This document shows positions 32,536 through 39,661 of a stretch of DNA of 64,000 bases, one piece after another (within the stretch, counting starts at the first letter, position 1; each line of letters begins with the position of its first letter). The notes under the pieces were generated by a model. That model was not told the origin of the DNA, did no database searches, and was given only the letters and a program-made list of their open reading frames with translations. This DNA is from Flaviflexus massiliensis (GTDB lineage: Bacteria > Actinomycetota > Actinomycetes > Actinomycetales > Actinomycetaceae): contig NZ_LN831058.1 of NCBI RefSeq assembly GCF_001375495.1, positions 826,768-890,767 of the forward strand, in the 5' to 3' direction. Both the position numbers and the translations under genes were made by a program.

Positions 32536-32750
32536 GCACCACAATGAAACAAATCCTCACGCCCGAAGTGCGTACCTGGCTCTACGGAGTCATCTCCGCA
32601 GCACTCGCGATCATCGCCGCCTATGGGCTCATCTCAGCTGACGAGGTGCCGCTCTGGTTAACCCTTGCGGCTGCACTCCTTGGCCTGACTGGCTCGACCG
32701 TGGCCACCGCGTATAGGCCGACCAAGCACCCTGATCCTGACCTAGAATGA
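32532..32750 (+). CDS. Holin (72 aa, two membrane segments)
   Basis: A short protein overlapping the endolysin stop (ATGA). It has two hydrophobic segments (WLYGVISAALAIIAAYGLI and VPLWLTLAAALLGLTGS) with a charged turn between them and a polar C-terminus, as expected for a class II holin that opens the membrane for the endolysin. It ends before a strong terminator. Confidence 0.82.
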   Translation: MSTTMKQILTPEVRTWLYGVISAALAIIAAYGLISADEVPLWLTLAAALLGLTGSTVATAYRPTKHPDPDLE

Positions 32751-32768
32751 TCATTGGCCACACCGATG

Positions 32769-32804
32769 GCGCCCCATCCTCCATGTGAGGGTGGGGCGCT
32801 TTTT
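32769..32804 (+). terminator. Strong intrinsic terminator after the holin
   Basis: GCGCCCCATCCT (32769-32780) pairs with AGGGTGGGGCGC (32788-32799) and is followed by TTTTT (32800-32804). It ends the late phage transcript and separates it from the convergent restriction-modification operon. Confidence 0.85.
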
Positions 32805-32823
32805 CCATGTCTGGAGCGGATTT

Positions 32824-33015
32824 TCATCGTCGGCCTCGCAATTCGACGGTGAGACCGAGAGCCCCCACAATCTTTTCCAGGGTGGCGATCGAGATTGCCA
32901 CTCCGCACTCGGCCCGCGCCACGGTCGGGCGGGAGACTCCCGCTCTTTCAGCGAGCTCGACCTGAGTGAGGCCCTGCTCGTCTCGCGCCCTGCGGATCTG
33001 CTGCCCAATGCTCAT
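32824..33015 (-). CDS. XRE-family regulator of the restriction-modification operon
   Basis: A 63-aa Cro/C1-type helix-turn-helix protein: GQQIRRARDEQGLTQVELAE, RAGVSRPTVARAECG, ISIATLEKIVGALGLTVEL, close to HipB-like and antitoxin regulators. It is the third gene of the minus-strand operon, 3 nt after the specificity gene. It is the natural candidate to bind the perfect palindrome at the operon promoter (35377-35400) and adjust enzyme levels, as C-proteins do in other systems; this link is inferred. Confidence 0.85.
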   Translation of the reverse strand: MSIGQQIRRARDEQGLTQVELAERAGVSRPTVARAECGVAISIATLEKIVGALGLTVELRGRR

Positions 33016-33018
33016 CGG

Positions 33019-33534
33019 TCAAGCCCCGGCAAGTGCCTGGAGGCTGTCGAGAGCGGCTTCACGCTCTGCTATGACACCACGCATCGTCTGCTCCATGCAG
33101 TCCCAGTCAGGGCATCCATCCGGTGTAACTGGCAGTCGGATGACGGCAGCCGCCATATCAGTCATCTTCCACTTGTCGATATAGGCGTACTCAGACCCTG
33201 CGTTCTCAATCATGGGGGCGATGAAAAGCATGCTCTCCATTGACATCGGAGACTTAGGGTAGAGCACGTTGACGTCATCGGTAGCCCAGAACTTCTGGGG
33301 TTGATAGAAGGTCGTACCTACCGGGCCATTGTAACAAACCGTTAGGACTCCTGCGGGATGCAGCTTGTCATCATTACCGATGTAGTGGGTGATGCCATTG
33401 TTGAACTGCGAAGCACCAACGTAAGGGATATCGCCTTCGCTTCGCGCAAGCGAGGTGAGCCGGGAGCCTTTCACAAGGGTAAACAGGTCGTCTACCCGGA
33501 ACTCACCCCATCCGCTCGTGTCAATTTCTTTCAT
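33019..33534 (-). CDS. hsdS: Half-size restriction-modification specificity (S) subunit
   Basis: A 171-aa protein with one target-recognition domain only: GWGEFRVDDLFTLVKGSRLT, the DIPYVGASQFNNGITHYI block typical of HsdS/BcgIB domains, and a C-terminal helix (CMEQTMRGVIAEREAALDSLQAL) for dimerisation. Full S subunits are about twice as long with two recognition domains, so this one probably works as a dimer and reads a symmetric bipartite site. It overlaps the methyltransferase/nuclease gene by ATGA. Confidence 0.88.
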   Translation of the reverse strand: MKEIDTSGWGEFRVDDLFTLVKGSRLTSLARSEGDIPYVGASQFNNGITHYIGNDDKLHPAGVLTVCYNGPVGTTFYQPQKFWATDDVNVLYPKSPMSMESMLFIAPMIENAGSEYAYIDKWKMTDMAAAVIRLPVTPDGCPDWDCMEQTMRGVIAEREAALDSLQALAGA

Positions 33535-35360
33535 TTCCTCACCTCTAGAACTACAGAATCATCCGTCTCGGTAACGCTCGCCGAGTACGTCGCGAGCCTG
33601 CCGATCTTCTCGCGCATCGCCCTGGCGTCGATCCCACGCCGGAACATTGCGTAGTCCATCGCCGTGCGGGCAAGATCCTCTTCAGTGAGCACGAACGGCT
33701 TCACGGGGGCCTGCCAGCTGAGATTCACCGCGGGGTCGATCCACTGGCCGGTGCCGTACTGGCTGTCGTATTTCCGCTCGATCGCGTCGACCCAGTAGTC
33801 CTCAATCGCAGGCCAGCGACCGTGCACGTCGTGACGCCCCTTGTTCTTGACCGTCACGAGGCCGTCTTCTGCTATGTTGACCGCGAAGAACTCCTTACCG
33901 TCTTGGGGTTTCCCAGCCTCGAACACGAAGACGCTCGTCGTAACGCCGACACCGAAGAACAGGTTCTCCGGGAGCTTCACGACCTTCAGCAGACGATGGT
34001 GCCGCAGGATGCGGGACATCTGGGTGTTGCTGGTCTTCTCCAACTTCTTGTCGGGCAGGATGAAGCCGCAGAGGGTACCGCGCTCGACGCTGTCGAGAAC
34101 GTTCTCGACGATCTTCATGCAGCCGAACTTGTTCTCGTACGGCGGGTTCATCAGAACTTTCGTCGCACGAGTGGTCTTCATCCAGTTGCTGGCGCTCTCG
34201 GTTCGGGCGTCCATGTGGGCGAGGTTTGTCCTGCCGTCCTTGTGGATGAGCATGTTCGCGCAGGCGAGGGCGTAGATCTCACGGTCGAACTCGATGCCGA
34301 AGAGCTGCTTCGCCTTGATCTGCTTGGCCTTCATCGTGTTCACGCCACCGGCCTCGCGGATCATGTTGCTCATCGCCTTGACGAGGAACGAGCCGGAGCC
34401 CGCGCAGGCGTCGAGCACACGGTCGTCCTTGTCGACGCCGAGCAGCCGGTACATGAAGCCGGTGATGTGGTCGGGCGTGAAGACCTGCCCCGACTCGCTC
34501 TTCTTCTTGTAGCGGTTGAACTCGTTGAAGAAGATCGCCATCACGTCCTCACCGTTCCAAGCGCTGGAGTTAATGAGGCCCGAGATCTCCGTCACCCAGT
34601 CAATAAAGTCGCCGATAAGGTTCGTTAGTCGCGCAACGGCAGCCGGGTTGTCGTCATCTGTCGAAACGTTCATCTTGATCTCGGAGTATACGTCTGCCAA
34701 AAGCTGCAGCTTTGAGTTCTGCTGGAGATCGTTCCTGATCGCTTTATTCAGGGCACTCAGGATGCCGTTGTGGAACTCGCTGTAGTCCATGCCTCGAACG
34801 AGGATCGCGTCGTATCGGCGAGCGACGAGGGCACACGCCGTGAAGATCATGCGGTGATAGAGGTTCTTGATCCCAAAGTCCCCGTGCAGCGAGTTGTTGA
34901 TCCGCATCGTGAGCTCGTAGATGCGGTCCTTGTCGATCGGGCGCTCGGTCAGCTTCTCGAAGTAGAACTCCTTGGGCTGCAGCTCGTCCGGCACGTCGAG
35001 AGGCTTGCCGTTCACGTACGCGCGCGTGCGCTCTCCATCGAAGACGATGCCGATCACCAGGTCATACCGAGTACGCACCGTGGCGCAGTACTTCTCAACC
35101 TGAGCACGCAGCGCAGGTGAGCCGATCGGCATCGCATCCGGAGCCTTCGTCTCAAGCACCAGCGCCACGGTGCCGCGATCTACAGGCAGGTACCAGCCGT
35201 CCGGCTTATTCGATGCCCCCTCGCCAGTGAAACCGAGCTGATTCATCGTCGTGATCTGGCCAACGCCACTCTTCGCAACGCTGGAAGGCACATCAGAGAG
35301 GCCGAGTATCGAGTCAGCCAGGCTTCGGACCTGATCCTCTGTTTCTATTGCGTTCGCCAT
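33531..35360 (-). CDS. BcgI-like fused restriction nuclease and N6-adenine methyltransferase
   Basis: A 609-aa protein. Around residue 65-75 the N-terminal domain has VALVLETKAPD, the E-x-K of a PD-(D/E)XK nuclease, after GEGASNKPDGWYL which supplies the Asp. A helical linker follows. The methyltransferase core has motif I VLDACAGSGSFLV (near 315) and catalytic motif IV VLMNPPYENKFG (near 402), as in type I M subunits. Fusion of nuclease and methylase on one chain with a separate S subunit is the type IIB BcgI arrangement, which cuts on both sides of its site. ATG 35360 follows AAGGAGGG; upstream codons cross the promoter and are not used. It likely defends the lysogen. Confidence 0.88.
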   Translation of the reverse strand: MANAIETEDQVRSLADSILGLSDVPSSVAKSGVGQITTMNQLGFTGEGASNKPDGWYLPVDRGTVALVLETKAPDAMPIGSPALRAQVEKYCATVRTRYDLVIGIVFDGERTRAYVNGKPLDVPDELQPKEFYFEKLTERPIDKDRIYELTMRINNSLHGDFGIKNLYHRMIFTACALVARRYDAILVRGMDYSEFHNGILSALNKAIRNDLQQNSKLQLLADVYSEIKMNVSTDDDNPAAVARLTNLIGDFIDWVTEISGLINSSAWNGEDVMAIFFNEFNRYKKKSESGQVFTPDHITGFMYRLLGVDKDDRVLDACAGSGSFLVKAMSNMIREAGGVNTMKAKQIKAKQLFGIEFDREIYALACANMLIHKDGRTNLAHMDARTESASNWMKTTRATKVLMNPPYENKFGCMKIVENVLDSVERGTLCGFILPDKKLEKTSNTQMSRILRHHRLLKVVKLPENLFFGVGVTTSVFVFEAGKPQDGKEFFAVNIAEDGLVTVKNKGRHDVHGRWPAIEDYWVDAIERKYDSQYGTGQWIDPAVNLSWQAPVKPFVLTEEDLARTAMDYAMFRRGIDARAMREKIGRLATYSASVTETDDSVVLEVRK

Positions 35361-35376
35361 GCGATCCCTCCTTAGC

Positions 35377-35400
35377 GCTTGTATCAAATATGATACAAGC
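35377..35400. promoter_or_regulatory. Perfect 24-bp palindrome at the restriction-modification promoter
   Basis: GCTTGTATCA (35377-35386), spacer AATA, TGATACAAGC (35391-35400). It lies 16 bp upstream of the nuclease-methylase start codon, overlapping any promoter there. It is the likely operator for the XRE protein encoded at the end of the same operon. Confidence 0.75.
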
Positions 35401-35538
35401 TTTCGTCGACGAACCGACATGCACACGCCACGTCGCCTGAAGCTTGTGTGTGATGTCTGGACACCTGAAAACAGGTATTCAAGGCTACCGTCTAGAAACA
35501 GTTGTGGAGGTGGGGTTTAGTGCTCGACGGTGAGCTGT

Positions 35539-35739
35539 ATGGATAAAGAAACACTCATGACTTACTGGCAGATTATGGGTCCAGCTCGGGCTGATGAGGA
35601 TCGCCGGGACCTCCACGAGATGGAACCCTCACCTCAAGTTCTCGAGCTCCGGGCATGGGCAAACGAAGCACTACAAGCACACCACGAGTGGCGGGCGCAG
35701 CACCGACCCGACCTCGATATAGAGGCCCGCGAGGTCTAA
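35539..35739 (+). CDS. Small protein convergent with the integrase (66 aa)
   Basis: An acidic/basic, Trp/His-containing small protein. ATG 35539 or GTG 35530 could start it; the ribosome site is weak. The end overlaps the integrase stop by 4 nt. Position beside integrase suggests an excisionase or unrelated small gene, but no helix-turn-helix is visible. Low confidence. Confidence 0.4.
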   Translation: MDKETLMTYWQIMGPARADEDRRDLHEMEPSPQVLELRAWANEALQAHHEWRAQHRPDLDIEAREV

Positions 35740-36857
35740 GACCCGAGTCTTGCTGCGAGCTCCGCGTCCCGCTGCTTACTCGAGTGCTGATAAATCTGGA
35801 CAGCTTCGACGGAGGAGTGACCGGCACGGAACTTTAGATCAGCGAGGGTGGCTCCTTGCCTGCCGTAGTGGGTGAGCCCAATATGGCGAAGGTCGTGGAA
35901 CCTGAGCCGGGGGAGACCAGCGGCTTCAGTCGCAAGATTGAGGGCCCGCAGTAGGACCTTGTCGGACACGATCCCATCCAACCGGTCACGGTTATGAAAC
36001 AAGAGCGAACCGGGTGCCGGCGGAACATACACCTCAAGATGATGAAGCAGAACCTCATGCATGACCGCTGGCACCGAGATCTCACGCCTACCCGCCTCCG
36101 ACTTGGGCGGCCCCACAGTCAACGCACCCGTCGGCCCACGCTTCACCGCCTTCGACACCGACACTCGCAACGGAGCGAGCTTAACGTCCTCACGAGTAAG
36201 GGCCCGCACCTCACTAATCCGCAACTGACACCACACACCCAACGTCACCGCAGCCTTGTATTTCCCCTCCGTCGCATCAATCAACCGTGCGATCTGCTCA
36301 ACCTCCAACATCGGAAAATCTGTCCGCGCTCGCGGTTTCGCCATCGCACCCTTCACCTGCACAGGATTCGACGCGAGCAGGCCGGCATCGACTGCTGCAC
36401 CCATGCAGGCCGATAGGGAGCGGATCGTGTTCTGCGCTGACACGATCGACAGCGACTCTTGAAGTGTTACGTAGAGGTCCCGGCAATCCTCAGCTGTGAG
36501 TTCGCCGAGTTCGATGTGGCCGAGGGTGGGGAGGATCCGTCGGCGGAAAATCGACCCATAGCCACGCAGGGAGTTGGGGGAGCGGCCGGCTTTCTCCATC
36601 TGTCCATACCAATGCTCGTACCATTCCTCGATGGTGGCGGTTTCGTCGAGGCTGAGAGTGGGGCGCTTGATCGTGCCCCTGGGTGGCTCCCATGTCCCGT
36701 CGAGGATGCTTGCGTGGATCTTCGTCAGGTCCTGTCCTACGAGCCTGCGTGAGGGGCGGAGGGGAGTGTAGTAGTCCTTGCCGCGTCGCCGATACCGGCC
36801 CCGGTAGCGTCCGCTTTGGGTGGTGAGAATGCTGCCAAAATCTGATCGTCGTGCCAT
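35736..36857 (-). CDS. int: Tyrosine recombinase, phage integrase
   Basis: A 373-aa integrase. The N-terminal part has an arm-binding type region and the core-binding domain (EWYEHWYGQMEKAGRSPNSL). The catalytic domain shows the first Arg in CQLRISEVRALT (near 212), the H-x-x-R box RFHDLRHIGLTHYG (near 317), GHSSVEAVQ with the second His, and the Tyr nucleophile in IYQHSS (near 352). It inserts the phage at the tRNA-Ser gene next door; three GTACCCCT copies upstream of its start may be its arm sites. The start ATG 36857 opens the conserved MARRSDFGS. Confidence 0.93.
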   Translation of the reverse strand: MARRSDFGSILTTQSGRYRGRYRRRGKDYYTPLRPSRRLVGQDLTKIHASILDGTWEPPRGTIKRPTLSLDETATIEEWYEHWYGQMEKAGRSPNSLRGYGSIFRRRILPTLGHIELGELTAEDCRDLYVTLQESLSIVSAQNTIRSLSACMGAAVDAGLLASNPVQVKGAMAKPRARTDFPMLEVEQIARLIDATEGKYKAAVTLGVWCQLRISEVRALTREDVKLAPLRVSVSKAVKRGPTGALTVGPPKSEAGRREISVPAVMHEVLLHHLEVYVPPAPGSLLFHNRDRLDGIVSDKVLLRALNLATEAAGLPRLRFHDLRHIGLTHYGRQGATLADLKFRAGHSSVEAVQIYQHSSKQRDAELAARLGS

Positions 36858-36866
36858 GTTGAATTC

Positions 36867-36909
36867 GTACCCCTTCGTTTACCGAAAAAGTACCCCTATT
36901 CGTACCCCT
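36867..36909. repeat. Three GTACCCCT direct repeats beside int (attachment arm sites?)
   Basis: Copies at 36867-36874, 36890-36897 and 36902-36909, spaced 23 and 12 bp, lie between the integrase start and the tRNA. Arm-type integrase binding sites look like this. Confidence 0.6.
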
Positions 36910-37013
36910 ACGCACGCAATCACATGACGATTCGTGAGGACTAGTGACGACAACGGAGGGATGGGCGAAACCGTGCCCTAGCAACGAAAAACCCGACTTT
37001 ATGGCAAGATAAT

Positions 37014-37040
37014 GCCCCTTCCGAAAATGTCGAAAGGGGC
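37014..37040 (-). terminator. Terminator of the tRNA-Ser transcript
   Basis: GCCCCTT (37014-37020) and AAGGGGC (37034-37040) form a stem just downstream of the tRNA 3' end on the minus strand. The T-tract is poor (ATTATCTT), so it may be partial. As it lies on the phage side of the tRNA it may have come with the prophage. Confidence 0.5.
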
Positions 37041-37046
37041 TACTGC

Positions 37047-37130
37047 GGAGGATGGGGGATTCGAACCCCCGAGGGCTTGCACCCAACCCGCTTTCCAAGC
37101 GAGCGCCATAGGCCACTAGGCGAATCCTCC
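37047..37130 (-). tRNA. tRNA-Ser (anticodon GGA), prophage attachment site
   Basis: Read on the minus strand it starts GGAGGAT and ends ATCCTCC (7-bp acceptor stem), has the D arm, the anticodon stem CTCGC/GCGGG around the loop TTGGAAA (anticodon GGA, Ser), a long variable arm (GTTGGGTGCAAGCCC) that fits a serine tRNA, and a T arm with GGTTCGAATCC. Its 3' end points to the integrase, so the phage core site probably lies in its 3' half and integration restores the gene. Confidence 0.95.
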
Positions 37131-37338
37131 TTGCGTGCTGCGAAGCCGCAACATGCCCGTTAATCCTAACCGACCAAGCCGCCCCGGGTGAAATTCTCAA
37201 ATGTCGTGTTCGCCATGAAATGACGATTCGCATCCCTGAATGCATGGTGACAATGGAAATGTGAGACGGGATATTGAATTTCGAGACGTCTATACAAACC
37301 CGGTGCGGGTTTGCCAGAATGACTAATTGGACCAGTTG

Positions 37339-37366
37339 TTGACTGTGAAACTATCTCCGATATGGT
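37339..37366 (+). promoter_or_regulatory. Promoter for the glyoxalase-like gene
   Basis: TTGACT (37339-37344) and TATGGT (37361-37366) are 16 nt apart, 26 bp before the ATG. A good ribosome site (AAGGAGGAGC) lies between the promoter and the start. Confidence 0.5.
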
Positions 37367-37391
37367 GGTAGTCGCCTTGGAAGGAGGAGCG

Positions 37392-38063
37392 ATGGCTGAA
37401 AACGTTTCGGCAGTGCCGCCGCTCCTGGACCACATTGTGATTGCGGCACCGGATCTTGAAGGGCTTGTTGCCGACTTCGAGAAGGTGACTGGCGTGCGGC
37501 CCGAGAAGGGCGGATCCCACGAGAAGCTGGGAACCAGGAATTACCTCCTCACATTTGGAAACGGGCACTACCTTGAGTTTCTCGGCATTGATGAGAACCT
37601 GTCTGCACCGGCCGGTGGTCGGCCGTTTGAACTTGATTCTTTGACGGAGCCCAAGGTGTCCACCTGGGTGCTCCACCCTGAAAACCCCGATGAAGCTGTT
37701 GAGAATGGCAGGCGTGCCGGGGTGGGTGTTGGCGACCTGACCCCCGCATCCCGCCGCAAGCCCGATGGCGATCTTTTGACGTGGCGCCTCACGCCTCCGC
37801 TTGGGGGCGGCTTGAATGGCGCTATCCCGTTCATTATTGACTGGCAGGATTCGCAGTCCCCCGCTTACACCGCGACCGCACAGGCGACCCTCGAGTCGTT
37901 TGTCGTGTACACAGATGATCCGGACACTCTCGGAGGTTACCTGGCTGCCCTTGGCACCGGGGTTGAGATGCGCGCCTCGAGCGAGTGTCGTGATTGTTCG
38001 TGTCAGGTGTTCCCCTGTCTCGGCATTGCCGTGAGCGGACCTGCCGGCACCTGGGCTCTTTAA
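37392..38063 (+). CDS. Glyoxalase-like domain protein
   Basis: A 223-aa protein with the Glyoxalase_3 pattern (LDHIVIAAPDLEGLVADFEKVTGVRPEKGG, LGTRNYLLTFGNGHYLEFLG). The conserved H (LDHIV) and E (LEFLG) are metal-site candidates. Relatives act on small carbonyls or have unknown activity. ATG 37392 follows AAGGAGGAGC; the upstream ATG at 37362 lies on the -10. Its own promoter (37339-37366) suggests it is read separately from the oxidoreductase operon downstream, which starts 108 bp on. Substrate unknown. Confidence 0.8.
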   Translation: MAENVSAVPPLLDHIVIAAPDLEGLVADFEKVTGVRPEKGGSHEKLGTRNYLLTFGNGHYLEFLGIDENLSAPAGGRPFELDSLTEPKVSTWVLHPENPDEAVENGRRAGVGVGDLTPASRRKPDGDLLTWRLTPPLGGGLNGAIPFIIDWQDSQSPAYTATAQATLESFVVYTDDPDTLGGYLAALGTGVEMRASSECRDCSCQVFPCLGIAVSGPAGTWAL

Positions 38064-38171
38064 GATTCGCCCAGAATCGTTTCTTAACGGTGCCACCCAC
38101 CACCTCTCACGGCTCAGAAACTGAGCGCGTTAAGCGTACCTACACAAAAGAATTAACTTCGAGGAGAACAC

Positions 38172-39218
38172 ATGACTGACCAGGCTACTACCGAAACCAT
38201 GAGGGCTGTCGTTCTGCGCGAACACGGCAACGTTGACACCCTGACCCTTGAAGAGGACTACCCGAAGCCGGTTATTGAGCCGGGCAAGATCATCATCAAG
38301 GTCAAGGCCACCTCGCTCAACTACCACGACATTTTCACGGTGCGTGGCATGCCGGGAATTAAGATCCCCATGCCCGTCGTACCCGGCCTGGATATTGCGG
38401 GAGTTGTGGACGAGATCGGTGAAGGCGTTGAAGGCTTCTCGGTTGGTGACCGTGTTCTCGTTAACCCCCTGAACTCGGAATTCCACCTCATGGGTGAGGT
38501 CATGGATGGTGGGCTTGCAGAATATTCGCTCGTCGAGGCGGGCCAGCTCATTCCTCTTCCCGACAACGTCTCATTCGTAGAAGCGGCTGCCATGCCCGTC
38601 GCATACGGCACCGCCTACCGCATGATCGTGGGCAAGGACGCAGTGAAGGCCGGTGACAAGGTCTTGGTGCTCGGTGCTTCCGGTGGCGTGGGAACCGCCT
38701 CCGTCCTGCTTGCCAAGCAGCTTGGTGCCTACGTGGTGGCTGCCGTTGGTTCGAAGGAGAAGGGCGAGGCACTCCTTAAGTACGGCGCTGACGAGTACTT
38801 TAACTACCGCGAGATCGGCATCGACCAGTGGACCCGCGAGAACGTGGGTAAGCCCTCCCGCAGCTCCTACGAGACCGGCTTTGATGTGGTTGTGAACAAC
38901 ACCGGTGGCGACACCTGGCACCCCACGCTCAAGTCCACCAAGCTCGGCGGCACCATCCTCGTCTGTGGCGCAACCGCAGGATTCGACCCGAAGGAAGATC
39001 TCCGCTACATCTGGTCTTTCGAGCTGAAGGTGCAGGGATCGAACGGTTTCGGACGCGAAGACATTGAGGCGCTCGTCAACCTCGTCGCGACCGAAGACTT
39101 CCACCCCGTCATCGACTCGGTCGGCTCCCTCGAGGATGCGGCAGGCGCCCTCGCTCGCCTCGAGGACCGCGGCGTCACCGGCAAGGTCGTTATCGCACCC
39201 TGGGGTGATGAGAAATGA
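38172..39218 (+). CDS. MDR-family quinone/zinc-type oxidoreductase
   Basis: A 348-aa medium-chain dehydrogenase/reductase. The N-terminal GroES-like domain has VVPGLDIAGVVDEIGEGVEGFSVGDRV; the cofactor domain has VLVLGASGGVGTASVLLAKQLGA near residue 163. The structural zinc Cys cluster is absent, as in quinone reductases and enoyl reductases of this family. NAD(P)H-dependent reduction of a C=C or quinone is expected. GAGGAGAACAC precedes the ATG. It overlaps the thioesterase gene by ATGA and so starts the long operon. Confidence 0.85.
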   Translation: MTDQATTETMRAVVLREHGNVDTLTLEEDYPKPVIEPGKIIIKVKATSLNYHDIFTVRGMPGIKIPMPVVPGLDIAGVVDEIGEGVEGFSVGDRVLVNPLNSEFHLMGEVMDGGLAEYSLVEAGQLIPLPDNVSFVEAAAMPVAYGTAYRMIVGKDAVKAGDKVLVLGASGGVGTASVLLAKQLGAYVVAAVGSKEKGEALLKYGADEYFNYREIGIDQWTRENVGKPSRSSYETGFDVVVNNTGGDTWHPTLKSTKLGGTILVCGATAGFDPKEDLRYIWSFELKVQGSNGFGREDIEALVNLVATEDFHPVIDSVGSLEDAAGALARLEDRGVTGKVVIAPWGDEK

Positions 39219-39661
39219 GCCTCCCCATCGACATCGTGCAGCGCGCACTCCGTAACGGCCCTTACAACGCCTGGCTCGGCGTCAATGTCACAGAGCTGAC
39301 GAACGACTCCATCGTGTTCGAGGTGGAAGGCCGTGACGAGTTCACGAACTCCCATGCGGGCGAAGTTGTGCACGGCGGAGTCGTGTCCTCGCTGCTCGAT
39401 CTTGCGGCCTGCTTCTCGCTCGTTGGTTCACTCGGTGGCACCGCACCCACGATTGATCTGAGCGTCAGCTTCCTGCGTCCCGTCACCCCCGGCAAGATCA
39501 TCGTGACCGGCCGGCTCATCAAGCCCGGCCGAACGGTTGCTTTTGCCGAAGCGGAGCTGCGAAACGAGGGCGGCAAGGTTGCGGCGACCGCTCGCGGTAT
39601 TTTTGCGGCCTCGGCAACCCATAAGATCGTTGAGGAAGATGGTGTTGATGACGGGAGGTGA
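39215..39661 (+). CDS. PaaI-type hotdog thioesterase
   Basis: A 148-aa hotdog-fold protein. HAGEVVHGGVVSSLLDLAACFSL (residues about 46-68) is the helix with the catalytic acidic/His neighbourhood (HGG and D), followed by TIDLSVSFLRPV and KIIVTGRLIKPGRTVAFAEAEL strands. It hydrolyses acyl-CoA thioesters; in this operon it may recycle CoA from dead-end products. The start overlaps the previous stop (ATGA). Confidence 0.88.
   Translation: MSLPIDIVQRALRNGPYNAWLGVNVTELTNDSIVFEVEGRDEFTNSHAGEVVHGGVVSSLLDLAACFSLVGSLGGTAPTIDLSVSFLRPVTPGKIIVTGRLIKPGRTVAFAEAELRNEGGKVAATARGIFAASATHKIVEEDGVDDGR

Larger units (their letters stand above)
1..37130. mobile_element. Siphovirus-type prophage, right-hand part, integrated at tRNA-Ser
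   Basis: The gene order is that of a temperate siphovirus: early DNA metabolism, terminase, portal, head, tail, lysis, then an integrase reading toward the phage genes. The integrase (36857 to 35736, minus) lies about 190 bp from the 3' end of a minus-strand tRNA-Ser, the usual target of tyrosine integrases, so that tRNA marks the right boundary. The left boundary, the lysogeny repressor and the second att repeat are not in the window. The structural genes are all intact and the lysis module is complete, so the element may still be inducible. Cargo genes on the opposite strand interrupt the phage order in three places. Confidence 0.93.

Noticed and set aside
33822-34628. 268-codon plus-strand frame opposite the restriction gene
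   Set aside because: Antisense to the nuclease-methylase gene with its motifs; Val/Leu/Asp-rich shadow composition.
36490-37245. Minus-strand frame running through the tRNA and integrase
   Set aside because: It crosses the tRNA-Ser and overlaps the integrase in another frame.
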